From NCBI RefSeq assembly GCF_030936135.1, contig NC_082637.1:47432603-47496602 (forward strand): a stretch of 64,000 nucleotides of DNA, given 5' to 3'. The notes below the pieces were generated by a model, which saw nothing but the letters and a program-made list of their open reading frames with translations, was not told where the DNA came from and searched no databases. Below are positions 1-12,092 of this stretch, piece after piece. Both the position numbers and the translations under genes were made by a program. How positions within the stretch are numbered: the stretch's first letter is position 1; every line of letters starts with the position of its first letter. Source of the DNA: Gavia stellata (Eukaryota > Chordata > Aves > Gaviiformes > Gaviidae).

Positions 1-3000
1 GGTCAGCTGGATAAATTTTAACTGTTTTTTTTCATCAGATGCAAACTGAAAAAAAACCAAAAAGGAAAACAACAAAAAAAGGTGAAGTCCATGCATAAAA
101 ATTCAAAATACAGTCACACAAATATACATCCACAAAGATGTTGGTAATAGTTGAATTTTATTGCTGTGAACACCATTTAACACAGCAGTTCGTTTATAGT
201 CAGTTTGGTATTACCACGTGCAGAACAAATAGAGAAGAGTTTTCTCTTGTTTTCCCGAGGCCTCCCATTCCCATCAGTTAAAGAGTTTTAGGCAAAGCTT
301 GAGAGAGAAACATGACCCCAGCTTGTGAAACTAAGTTATTAACAAGAGGAAGCTGAACAGAGTTGTGTGGTAAAAAAAGGAAAGATGAAGCTGAAACTAG
401 AAAAATGCCCATGAGAGCAAGGAGAAAGAGAGCTAAATTAGTCAGCACAAAAGGTAAAGCCAATGTCATCTGAAAGTACCAGGTTTGCTTAGAAGAAGAA
501 ACTAACTGGTGAAGCCCACACACTGACAACCGATTAATTTCTGTAGCTGACTCCCTGCAACGCTTTCTCCTTAAACCTATTTGAGTGAAACAGTTTGTCT
601 TGTTGGGCTCTTCTGAAACAATGCAGAGAATGTTAAGGAATAGAGACCTTTGTTCAAAAATTCACTACATCAAGAATACAAGGGGCAGATGGTCTATTAA
701 ATGTATCAGTCGCAACCATTTGCATTTTCAGGACAAAGACCATGCTCACAATTCTGTACTTTTGGAGACACTCTCACATAATTGACGGGTGCTCCAAAGA
801 GACCTGCACAGACTTAGACACTCAGGAGTTTGACAGCTTATTTTAAGGGCTCCATTTCAAGTTCTCAGGAAGAGAACTCTAAATTGCCTGCATAGTGGAA
901 GGTTTCCCATTGTCCACAAGGAGCTTGACTCAAGCTGTTTCCAGTTGGAGACATGGTCTCTGTTTCCATGGTCACTTGCTCCTTTCTGCCATTTGGAGGT
1001 GTTCAGATGGGGATTATTTTAATTCTTGTGTCTTCAAACCCAAAACCAAATACTAGCCATGTCATATACAGAGTAAAAACAAAGTTCTACTTCACTGGGC
1101 TTCTCACTATAATCTCAGCTATGTCTCTATATTTCATTTGGTAGAAAAATCCCCCCAAAATATAAGTAAAAAATTATTCCTATTGCTAAGATTGCATTGT
1201 ATTTCAGCTAAAAGCACATGTTTGTGGCAATCTTATAAAAGTCTTGCCCATTGGGTGAGAGGACTCTCCCTTGCTGCTGTATACCAAACTAACCAGAATT
1301 ATAAGGCTGTAGCAGCCATTTCTCAAGTCAAAGGAGGCTACACACCTGACTCCTCTTTTTTGCTTCCTCACCCACACAGAAAACGTGCATCCTTTTCAGA
1401 AATAGGTTTCACAGGACATTGTAACTACCATGAGGTTCAAATGCACCCTCAAGCAAACAAAAATAACTGCTTAGAAAATAATTTCCTGGCCACCCACAGC
1501 GAAGGTTAAATCAGCTTTAACACTACCACGTTTCAAACAAAGGTAACTTTTAGTGTGGACGTCTTTAGCACAAAGCCTTTTCCTAACATAAAAAGGCTTT
1601 GACGTTAGAGGGTGGTGTTTCCCCTCACAGGTAGGAATAAGCACCGGCTCCCAGCGGTGTAATGTGAAGCTGCTTGTGTTAGGAAATCCTGTCTCCTAGT
1701 GGCAAAGGACTGAAATGCTCCTGAACCGCTCAGAAAGCTAAATGACTCTAGCCGTAACGAATTACAACTTAGTACTTAGCAATGGGGCTAATAATGAAGA
1801 AAGATCAAGCAGGATCTGCACTCTGGAATCTCACAAGCTCCTTCTTTAAAAGGTTAAACCAACATTAGATTAGTATAAAGTCACTCTGCATTTTCTTGCA
1901 CATTTTTGCAGCACAGTCTGAGATGAGTTTTTAAACAATAAAGCTTCATGAAAGGCAAGACACAGGTGTTAGATTCAAACCATGCATGTAAGTACTACAG
2001 TTACACTGAAAAATTGGTTATACCCTACACGGATCATTAGATATAATAATTTAAAATCCCTAATCATGCTTTATGGAATCTGTAGCTGCCTACCGTAAAT
2101 TTCCACCTATTACGAATGAGATTCTTCTCTCTTCTCCAAGATTGTGCTGTTATGGCCTCAGTGTTTCACCCCTTTTCTCTCCTTGCCTGGGGTTCAGACC
2201 TGTAAGGTCTCTATGATTCGAATCTTTCAACCCTTTTTGGTCCAGCAGACCAGGACTGAGACAACAGGGCAGAAGGATTCTGCAAGCTTTCTGCTAGCTC
2301 TGCACCTGTGCAACACAAGTAGAATAGCAGTATTTCCCGGAATAAATCCAGGACCAAGTGGAGTAATTAGACTGCGTATGCAACTGCAGTAGGAAAACTC
2401 AGATCATACTTAGCTTGTATTATATTGCTGGTAATACTATGCACAAATTCACTAAAAGAAACAAAGGTTTAAGATTTGATAAACTGTTGTATTAATAAAT
2501 GAATGCAGTGCCTGTCTCAAAATGGTCTGCTAAAACATTGATTTAGGCACGAGCACTGGCCTGACTTATAAGAGAGTTATGAACTATTAACAATAACAAA
2601 AATGGTGACCATGTGAGCCACTAACATTCTGTTTGTACCCTGACATCAGAGGAGACGTGTGCGGAGGCTAAACCATAAGTCTCAGAATATGACCTGGTCT
2701 CATCCATAAAACCAGTATGCTTGAGGTGCTAAGCCAGTAACAGATGCTAAAGCACATCTGTAGTTATTACATCAGAAAAACAGAACAAACAAGACTGCAC
2801 CGGTACCTGAAATGCTAACAGATGAGTAGAGATGTGACAGCCTAGCAGCACACTCACAGTTGACTTATTTCTGTTCCTTGTTATAAGTCTGGTGAGTCTA
2901 AACCCCATCAGCCCAAGAACTAATAGACCAAATCTAACAGAAACCTGGCTTTTGAAGTAAGTATAGCAAACTTGACCCAAAATCCCAGTACTCTGACATC

Positions 3001-5529
3001 ACAGTCAGTTAAGAGGTTGGGGTCTTTATGCTCAAGGCCAATTGTCCAAAATCACCCTGATGTGCTAGAATTATAAACAGAGACTTCATGAAAGCCTGGA
3101 CTTTCATGCAGAAGAGGATAAGCTCAAGCTGTGGTGCTTGCCTCTCAACACAAGCTCAGAAAATTAAAGGGACAATAATTTGCTCTGACAAACCTGTGTC
3201 CTGCCATCAACAAAGTAGTATTCTGAGACCTCACAGCTGCCGGGCTCTTCATACTGCCCCAGTCAGCTCTTGAGCTTAATAGACTTAGCAGAGACCTGTA
3301 TTTAGCCGTAAACCTTGGAAACAAGGGTACTGAACCAGTAAATATTGTAATCTTTCCTTGGACCTCTGTCTGCCAGGTTTTACCCAATAAACCACCTACT
3401 GGGATTTCCACATAAAAGACCGAACAGAGAAAGCCACATCACACTAGCCTTCCAAAACACAAGAACTGCTCTCCTTAGTCTCCTATACCATATGCTACCA
3501 ACAAATGTGGAGTACTTACATTAGTTTGTGATTAATTTTCAGCCTATGCCTGAGCTCAGGATGTCAGAAAGAGATTCATCACCTGTTGTCAGAGCTCAAA
3601 CTCTAGAAGAACAGACACTGCGGCCATCAAACAAGGCTTGCCTTCACATCAACCCATAACACCAGAGGGACCTATGCCAGACGAACATCAGAGAATTTTG
3701 TACCCTGACATCAGACCAGCAAGACAGTAGTGCTGAGCCAGAAACTCCAAATGTACACAGGCATTAAAACAGCAGGATCAGATTTATTTATCCACAAGCC
3801 ACACACAAGTGTATGCTTTGACCTCAGCCACCAAGATGATGTGCCAAGCTATGAGCGCATGTGGTGTGGGCTTTGGATCTGCCCCACAGAGCAGTAGCTG
3901 AGCACAGCTTCAATCAAAGCGATGGGGAGGAAGGTACATCTCAGCATGGATAAAGATGGCTCTTAGTCATCCCACAAAGGCCAAAAATAATGAACAAATG
4001 TTCCACAAAATCTAGCCATGTCCAGCCAAGCTTTTTTTAAAAAAAAAAATCACAGTAGTTGTTTTATTTTTTCTCACGGTGTAAAGAAGCCATTCACGTG
4101 CTATAACTGGCCTTTTAAATGGGATTTACTTTTGCATAACCCATATAGCACAAAGGAAGCAGAACAATGACAGAGGCTGTGATCTAGGTGCCTGCAGCCT
4201 TCTCATGGATAAAATATCACCAGGTGCTCACACACAAAGTTAGTTCAGCAAGCTGCATGTGCTCCTGACTACACTCAGCGGTGTGGTGCTAAATAAACAT
4301 TAAGCATTTCTGATGTTTCCTCTCCCTGTCTTGATCCCATCGCATTCCCCCCTAAGTATTCATGAGGCCCTTCCCATTTGCTCATCACTACAGCAACACA
4401 CTGAATAGACAGAAGGCAACATTTTCCCTTCTTTCCCACAGGAGAGCTTGTGATCTTTATCACAACTATGCTAAATGTTAAACTACAATAGCTGGTATTT
4501 GTCTTTGTGCTCCCTACATTCAATGCACTTTCAAAAGTAGTTATTGTATTGCCACTCCCAGTAATGAAAATCATGAGGTAGGAGCTTAAACAATGCACAC
4601 ACTTAAAAAGACTATCTTAAAAATTCTGTAAGTTAATTCAAAAGCAAACTAATTTTCTTTTCCTGTGAGATATATAATTTATGAGCAGAAGACATCACAT
4701 CCAAACTCTTGCCTATTACAGGCTGCTAATTTTCACCTGGTTACCTCAGCTCTGAAAACAACAACTCATGTTTCATTGCTGTTTAGCTTCTAGAAAGGGA
4801 GCAGGTTTTGAATGAAGACACCCAAGAGAAAATGAACCATTCAGCCACTATCACTAACAGCAAGGCTGTACAAGATGGTACAAGGCCACCCTGCCTTCAG
4901 TGTTGATTAGCATGGGTGAATAGAGAGGGACTGCTGTAGTGACTGCACAGCAGCAGCTACAGGGTCAGCACAGAGCTCCTCTCTCCTGCAGGCTTCTAGA
5001 GCTATCGATTCTTAATTAAACCATTAGGTTTCCTTACAATTCCCATAACATGTAGTTTATATTAATTTACACAGATTTCTCCTTTATTTGTTGTTTGAGA
5101 TATATCTTTAAAAATCTGTTTGGAAGTGTAAATGTTAGAAAATTACATTTTGTGTGTTACTGCTAGAGCACCCCACTGAAAGTCAAAAAGCAGATTACCT
5201 GTGAAACTGGGTAAAAAAGGACAATGCAGGCAACTTCCTAACCTGGACAGAAAATATGAAATTTTTTTGATTACTCAGTGTTTCCATTTTATTTTCTTGG
5301 TCTGACAAGACCATTGAAACATGAATGACTTTCCTCTGAAATGCAGTTATCAGCTTTCTTTCAGAACTTGATTAACGTTATTCTGCACATACAGAGGAGA
5401 AGGATTAGTACCATGTTTGTCACAGTGGCTTTGAATCCCAGAATAATTTTACTAACTTGCAGAGACTGATGAAAAGGTAGCAATTGCCATTTTGTTAAAA
5501 TAAACTTAAGGGTAAGTAATCTATCTTAC
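1..5529. other. HSD17B3 intron 2 (partial), no exon recognised
   Basis: AT-rich intronic DNA. No further HSD17B3 exon, RNA gene or recognisable mobile element was found by eye on either strand. The one internal structure noted is a 19-bp exact direct repeat, at 2632-2650 and 3697-3715 (see findings). Confidence 0.5.
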
Positions 5530-5576
5530 CTCAAAGGAATATGCTTTTCCAAGGCCATCTCCTGCTCCTGTGACCA
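5530..5576 (-). CDS. HSD17B3: HSD17B3 coding exon 2 (cofactor-binding glycine motif)
   Basis: A 47 nt exon with acceptor ctccag| and donor GAG|gtaag. It encodes VVTGAGDGLGKAYSFE after joining, the NADP(H)-binding TGxxxGxG turn of the SDR fold. It is too short to appear as a long open frame and was found by its protein match. Confidence 0.87.
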
Positions 5577-7768
5577 CTGGAGAAAGTAGAAATAACAATC
5601 AGGATTGTATTTGTAGCTCTGCTTTAGCTTGTTCTTTCTTGAATTCCTAAATCTTCATCATCTCTGTTTCCTGAATGCTTCTACTAAAGCACAGAATCAA
5701 TCTTCTTAAAAATTTATTTCCTTATGACTTTTTAATCCGTTACTTTGTTTAGCACATTTTGTCTTCAAAGCAAATCCCTCCCCACAGTAACCTATCTGAT
5801 GCAGTAGGTAGTTATTACTCTCATTTTCAATGGGGAGACACTCTGCAACAAGTCAATTTCCTAAGAGGTGGTAGCATTTTCTCCTGTTACTTATTTTTAC
5901 AAGTTCTGCTTTGCAAGTCTTTCACTTACATGCTGGTGGCAGAATTGTGGGCGATAACAACCAAAACTGATACAACACTTTCTCACACAAGAAACCTGTA
6001 TGTAAGGAAACATCACAGCAAACTTACAACCATCTATAAAACGTTCTTCCTTCAGAGCTGTCCTATTCATTTTACCTTTAGATTTAGTGTAACTGGGAAA
6101 GTAAACAAGGTTCAGCATTTGTAAAGCACCCTGAACTTTAAATATTACACAAACAAATACTAAAAAGGAACTTTAGAAAGAAAATCCTTATCACCTTAGA
6201 AATAAAGAAGAAATAAAGTAGGAGAGTGCTAAAGCAATTTCAAGGTAAACCTGTTAAGTTTTCAGAGCAGAACTGAGTCAATGTCTAAAAAATGTGGATT
6301 AAAGACTTCTAAATTGCAAGAGACAGTGGGGAAGCAAGGTGATTTTGAATGGTTAGGTTCGTTGCCAACCGAAGAACAATTACTCTCATTTCAGAGAGAA
6401 AAGACCCCTAAGTTAAGCAGCAGTGGATCTTTGGCTCTCTAGCAGACCTGCAGATGAAAACCAAGAGTCTGTTGGAAAAGAAGCTTCCACACCCCAACTT
6501 TAATTCTCATGATTCTCAGGATCTCACGTGCCATGTGATAGAGCAAATCATCCAAGCCTTATGAATTTTACTGGGCCGAGAAGACTTTATGTTTTTAAAA
6601 GGACAGAGTATAAAAGGTCCACTGAAGTAAACAAGTCTCTTAGCCTTCAGTGGAAACAAGGACTTTACACAGAAAGTTCCCCAAGCTGCTCCTCACCTTA
6701 TGCACAGAACAGAGGTCCTTGCCTCACTTAAATCAAAATGCTTCAGAAGCAACTGGTATTCAGGCAGCTCTTCTGCAAAGGAGTGGATTTCATTTCTTAT
6801 TAATCCACTGTGAGATGTGCTTATTAAACACGTACTCAATCCAGACACACCAAGTCTCTAATGCAGGGCAAAGGAACAAAGCACAGGAGTAGTGTTCGGG
6901 TCACTTCTTACCAAGATGCCACCGTCAGTGACATCTGTAGCCCAGGAATTCAGAGACTGTAGTACCTGTTCATTCTTGCTTAATACTGATAATCTAACGA
7001 GCTTAAGAAAAACATCAGTGATCAGTAGGAAAAAGAAGGTGTTTATTAAACATTTGTTATTTTATGAGAATGTGTAATATCTTTAAAAAAGTACTGCCAA
7101 GTTGCAGTCTTTGAAGTTTCTAGGCTAGAGTAGATTTGGCTCGTTAATGATACCATTAAGGATAGTCACCAATTTGGAAAAACCAGACTGGAACAAAGTC
7201 ACCAGGAACAAAGAAAAGTTGCTTTGAAGAGTGGAGACCACATGCCAGACATAACTAGTTGCTTCACATATCAGGAAACTGAGGATATAGGCAATACTAG
7301 TAAAACTAAAGCATTTGCAGTAGAGAAAAAACATCAGAAGTAGGAATGGGGAGAGAATTCACATCTATACACCAGGTGCATGAGCTGTTACCAGTTTGAC
7401 TATTTCTCTATTCTCTCCAAACGCAAAACCTTCAGGCTCATAAAACCAAAGTTACTAGGAGAAAACAAAAAGAAATTAAGCAAACCGCAACTAGTGGAAA
7501 CTGTGTTTTGCTCTGAAAGGACAGGGTAAGCAAATGCAAGGAAAACCTCTCCTGATTAGTAATATAACAATCCATCACTCAGTAACAAGAAGAAGGTGAG
7601 GACGTTTCCTTTACCTGCCCATTCTCCCAGCGATCGAAAGAAAGTCTGAGGCAAAGCACTCCAGATATGTGGGAAAATGTATTTCATAAATCTGATGCAT
7701 TTTACCAGAGTACAGAAACAGATCAGACTGCCAATAAGAGTGAGGAGCTGATGCTGGAACGCTTCCAT
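5530..7768 (-). CDS. HSD17B3: HSD17B3, 17-beta-hydroxysteroid dehydrogenase type 3 (5' part; exons 1-2 only)
   Basis: HSD17B3 is an ER-anchored short-chain dehydrogenase that reduces androstenedione to testosterone with NADPH, mainly in testis (family knowledge). Two exons are seen, 7615-7768 and 5530-5576. They join in phase (A52 split as G|TG) to give an N-terminal hydrophobic anchor, a basic stretch, then WA-VVTGAGDGLGKAYSFE, the start of the SDR Rossmann fold with its TGxxxGxG cofactor motif. The layout matches the N-terminus of mammalian HSD17B3 closely, including the KCIRF and FRSLGEWA segments. The next gene upstream is SLC35D2, as in human 9q22.32. Later exons, with the Asn-Ser-Tyr-Lys catalytic residues, were searched for by eye in 1-5529 and not found, so they probably lie before the window. 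The paralogue HSD17B12 is the main alternative; synteny favours HSD17B3. Confidence 0.88.
5577..7614. other. HSD17B3 intron 1
   Basis: About 2.0 kb between coding exons 1 and 2. The borders are GT at the high-coordinate side and AG at the low-coordinate side on the minus strand. Nothing else is recognised inside. Confidence 0.7.
7615..7768 (-). CDS. HSD17B3: HSD17B3 coding exon 1
   Basis: 154 nt, codons 1-51 plus one base. The start is the ATG at 7768-7766 inside ccATGg, a good Kozak context on the sense strand. It encodes a hydrophobic membrane-anchor segment (about residues 8-24) followed by a basic region and the conserved SLGEWA. The donor is CAG|gtaaag; reading through it gives only a short intronic extension. 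Confidence 0.88.
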
Positions 7769-7900
7769 GGCGAGGGAAGGCAGTGAGCTAGTATGAATCA
7801 GTCGCTCTCTCGCCGGGAAATGCCTCTTTCCAGCACGCTGCTAGTCTCCGGGTACTGGCAGAGAAGTGAGAAGTCTAATCAAATCACGTGATTTTCTTTT
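7769..7900 (-). promoter_or_regulatory. HSD17B3: HSD17B3 proximal upstream region with palindromic E-box
   Basis: Immediately upstream of the HSD17B3 start. Positions 7881-7894 read AAATCACGTGATTT, a perfect 14-bp palindrome centred on the E-box TCACGTGA (bHLH-ZIP type, USF/MITF/TFE class by consensus). It is 113-126 bp from the ATG. There is no CpG island, unlike the other three promoters here. The promoter role is inferred from position; no TATA box is clear. Confidence 0.45.
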
Positions 7901-10900
7901 TCCAAGGAATGTCCAGGGTTTAGATTAGAATAACATCTCTACATTACACCCAGATTTGTAAACTACTGAAAAAATCCAGACTAAACAATGATTTCTGGCA
8001 CTTGCTTTAGAGAAAAGGTTTCACTTGTTTTCTGGAAACTACCCAAGAACAAAAAGAAAAAAAAAAATTATTGTCATTGTTTAGGATTCATAGAGACTAA
8101 AGATGGGTCTAAAGCAAAACCCTGGATAAGAATACTCCAAGTCTTGGGGATAACACACATCAACACATCAGCACTACTTCTTACAGCGCCGAACAGTTAA
8201 ACACTAGCCCAGACACTTCCAGGGCAAGTTCACACCGAACTTGTGCGGAGGCCAGAAAAATAGATTTATCTACAAATTTGAAGACAAAACAATGAAAGGT
8301 TACTAAAGTCACCTAATAATTTCTATACAGAGAAAGCAGTATTCTATAACTTTTCAAAGAACTTTCTGAAAAGAGGTTAATATCATTACACCCATTTTAC
8401 AAAGAGTGTGATTATGCCATGAACAAGTGCAGTAATCTATTAACAAGGGAATAGAACTTTCAGCTTTTCTCAACAAAGTATGTTTGAACTAGTATTAAAG
8501 TTGAGGACATGTATCGAAACCTTAAGGGGAAAAAATGCTTACAAGAACAGTATCTCACTACAAGACGAAGATGAAATCAATGGAATTCAGACTTCAAGTG
8601 ATTTAAAAAAATTTTAAGTTAACATGGAATTTCTCAGGGAAGACACAGAAACAACCTTCACTCTTCTTCGTAGTGGCAATTTGAAACATTATCAATTTTT
8701 TAAATATCAGTTTAAACTGGAGAAGTGGAACACTGATGCTTACACATGCACTTAGGATAAAGTGAAATAAAATTTGTCTATGCATTTTAATGATATTCTT
8801 CCAGATTTAGCATGAATCATCTTTAAAACTGAACCTAAACCTGACACCCAGGAAGTTCTCCAACTGAACAGCAGCAATATACGTTGAGTGTCACCTTACT
8901 GACACCTTCAGCCAGAAAACCACAATATGCAGACGTATTACAGAGCAAAGATGATGTCTGAATCACAAGGAATATAACACTAACTGTAACAAGAAGATAC
9001 AAAAATCATTACCATCTCAGCTTAACAACAACCCAGTTTCCTCACACATAAGCTCTCTTAAAGTATATTTACTGTTTTCTATACCATAACACCTCGTTTT
9101 ACCCCTTAAGTAAGGCCACTCAGATCAACAAAGATCTGAATATTAAATATCAAACAGTATGTACATACAATCACAAATTCCCCAAAGAATCATTCACTAT
9201 TCAAGGAATACTTCAAATTTTAACAAGTTGCACTGTGTTCTTCATATGCAACAATGATGCTGAATACTTCCTTGAAATGCAAAAGAAACAAAAACTTTTC
9301 TATTTGACAATGGAACCAAAATGCAAACTTCTACAGCTGTTGGTCTTTTCTTTTGCACTTCCAGTTCTACCCGTGCTCCCTGGACATTTTGTTTTCCAGA
9401 GGCAATGAATCTGAGATATGCTTACAGTACTTCATGGGCCTAATATTTCTAAATCAGGCTGAGATGCTGAGAGTAAAAATAATAAATTCTTATGAATGTG
9501 AAGAATTGTTCATACAGCCCAGTCTAAGTTTTTTCCTGAGGTATTGCTTCTCTGACTTTCACAGGAATCATTGCAAGAACCTTACACATTGCATGGGTAG
9601 AAAGCTTCTTTGGATGACCACAGCGCTTTTTCACTCTTCACCTCATTCCATTACAGCTAGCCCACTGCTAAGCAATCCCTATAAAATTAAGAGTACAAAC
9701 AGATCAATGTACAGTACAATACTCCTTTCCAATACAGTTACCGAAGTCTCTTTGTGTGTTCCCTTGTAAATACACCTTGCCACCTACAGAACTTAGAAAG
9801 CTTTAAAGTTACTGGACTGACTTCTGAAAATCAAGTTCTGTAGCTACCAGCATGTAACCACAAGACACTTCTGTGAGGGAATGTGACTTTCAGAAACCAA
9901 TCCAGTATTTCTTAAAACTAGCTTACTTAGTAATTCTTTTAAATATGTATTCTGAAGACTAATGTTTGCTCTAACGGTTTTTACCATTTTTCCGAAAGAA
10001 AGAAAAGAAAATGAAGCTTCACACAGCAAATAAGTCATCTAGTTTTACAACTGTTTTAATATTTCATTAAGCTAATACGAAATCTGTAGAAAACTAAGGT
10101 TAGGACTATCTACAGATGCATTCTAAGAGAAACCAGTTTTAAATTACTACTATTTTAACTGAAAGACACAATTACTGAGGTTCTGAATGAAACAGCCATT
10201 TCCATAATTGTCTAAATTCTAACATGAGAGTTGTGCCTGGTTGAGCCCATATTCCCAGAGTTTCAACCACCAAATTTACTGGACTCAGTATTATCTCCGC
10301 AGATACAGAGGAAAATAGTAAGTGACTGAAGCTGAGTTGCTTTGTGAAAGGATGCAAGCACTTGCAAGTTCTTCTAGATAATACCTACTTTTGACTATTC
10401 CTAAATTTGTATTTTAAATTATTCTGAGTAATACTATCATAAAGCCTTTGGGAATCAGGTCTGTATTTTAGGTGAGAAGTCTAAGTCTGAAGGACTTCAA
10501 CATGACATGATCAATTAATTAAATAGAATCACTTCCAGTACAGTACAAAATGGACTAATGAAACTACTTCAAGTACAGTATAGCAGCTGATCATACAGAA
10601 AGCAAATATTCATGCTATCCATGTGTGCTTAAAATCATTTTATGTGTCCATCCACACAAAAAACGAAAAACTTCTTAAAAGTATAATCTGCATCTCTTTA
10701 TTTATAAAAGGTACAGCAAAATATTAATGAATTAAATGCATACAGTAGCTGCTCCTTTGTGGGAACTAGATCTTACTTAGCAGGTGCCATTATGTGTCCA
10801 TTCATATTGCAATCAAATGGCTCTCATAATCTTTTCATAATTAATGAAAACCTTCCAATGCCTTGTCCCACTGCAGAGAGATGAGGTTCAATAATTAGGA

Positions 10901-10982
10901 TTCTGGAGGTAGAGATGATCTGGAAAAAGAAGAGTCCTATAAAAGAATACACTCAAAAATATCAAAGGCTTTTTAAGGATAA
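7901..10982. other. Intergenic spacer, HSD17B3 5' flank to CR1
   Basis: AT-rich DNA without a recognisable gene. Open frames here (for example 9353-9769 plus) have no protein character. An AATAAA on the minus strand near 10698-10703 could serve a long SLC35D2 3' UTR, but the link cannot be shown. Confidence 0.4.
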
Positions 10983-12092
10983 AGGTGTGAAATCCAGCTG
11001 GCGGCCGGTCACAAGTGTAGTCCCCCAGGGCTCAATTTTGGGACCGGTCTTGTTTAATATCTTTATTGATGATCTGGATGAGGGGATAGAGTGCACCCTC
11101 AGCAAGTTTGCAGATGACACCACGTTAGGCGGGAGTGTTGATCTGCTCGAGGGTAGGAAGGCTCTGCAGAGGCATCTGGACAGGCTGGATCGATGGGCCG
11201 AGGCCAACTGGATGAGGTTCAACAAGGCCAAGTGCCGGGTTCTACACTTTGGCCACAACAACCCCAGACAACGCTACAGGCTTGGGGACGAGTGGCTGGA
11301 AAGCTGCCCCGCAGAAAAGGACCTGGGGGTGTTGATTGACAGCCGGCTGAATATGAGCCAGCAATGTGCCCAGGTGGCCAACGGCATCCTGGCCTGTATC
11401 AGAAATGGTGTGGCCAGCAGGAGCAGGGAGGTGATCGTGCCCATGTACTCAGCACTGGTGAGGCCGCACCTCGAATACTGTGTTCAGTTTTGGGCCCCTC
11501 ACTACAAGAAGGACATTGAGGTGCTGGAGGGTGTCCAGAGAAGGGCGACGAAGCTGGTGACGGGTCTGGAGCACAAGTCTTATGAGGAGCGGCTGAGGGA
11601 GCTGGGGTTGTTCAGTCTGGAGAAGAGGAGGCTGAGAGAAGACGTTATCGCTCTCTACAACTGCCTGAAAGGAGGTTGCAGAGAGGCGGGTGTTGGTCTC
11701 TTCTCCCAAGTGACGAGTGACAGGACTAGAGGAAATGGCCTCCAGTTGCGCCAGGGGAGGTTCAGGTTGGGTATTAGGAAAAAGTTCTTTACTGAGAGAG
11801 TAGTGAAACATTGGAACAGGCTGCCCAGGGAGGTGGTAGAGTCACCCTCTCTGGAGGTATTCAAGGAGTGTGTGGATGTGGCATTGTGGGATGTGGCTTG
11901 ATGGGCATGGTGCTGTGTGGTGTGGGTGGGTTGTTTTGGTGTGGGTTGTGGTGTGTTTTGTGGTTTGTGGGTGGTTTTGGTTTTTTGTGGGTGTGTGTGT
12001 TTTGGTTTTTTGGGTTTTTTTGTTTGGTTTTTTTTTTATGGTTGGACTTGATGATCTTACAGGTCTTTTCCAACCTTAGTGATTCCGTGAAA
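10983..12092 (+). mobile_element. CR1 LINE, 5'-truncated, reverse-transcriptase C-terminal half plus 3' UTR
   Basis: A non-LTR retrotransposon fragment in plus orientation. An open frame from about 10983 to 11901 encodes the end of the CR1 ORF2 reverse transcriptase. It shows the PQGSILGP motif, the catalytic FADDT box at about 11109, and the distal CR1 region ending [20 protein letters not shown]. The frame is uninterrupted for about 300 codons. Compared with the copy at 46.2 kb it lacks three residues (VA-NGIL against VAKKANGIL, about 11380). The 3' UTR ends in the CR1-type terminus GATGATCTTACAGG...CCAACCTTAGTGATTC. Between the stop and that terminus lies an unusually long G/T-only tract. 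Truncated 5' ends are normal for CR1. Insertion is downstream of SLC35D2, antisense to it. Confidence 0.93.
11885..12040 (+). repeat. G/T-rich low-complexity tract inside CR1 3' UTR
   Basis: Almost entirely G and T on the plus strand, with repeated GTGG, TTTGG and GGGT units. The sister CR1 copy at 46.2 kb has only about 40 bp at the same place (sense TGGTGGTGGTTTTTTTTGG). This copy has therefore gained roughly 100 bp, probably by slippage. It is not a clean microsatellite. Confidence 0.75.

Noticed and set aside
278-529. 83-codon minus-strand hydrophobic frame in HSD17B3 intron 2
   Set aside because: Hydrophobicity follows from a purine-rich plus strand. It does not match any HSD17B3 segment and has no clean splice borders.
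9353-9769. 138-codon plus-strand frame
   Set aside because: No recognised domain, no context and no promoter; chance frame in spacer.
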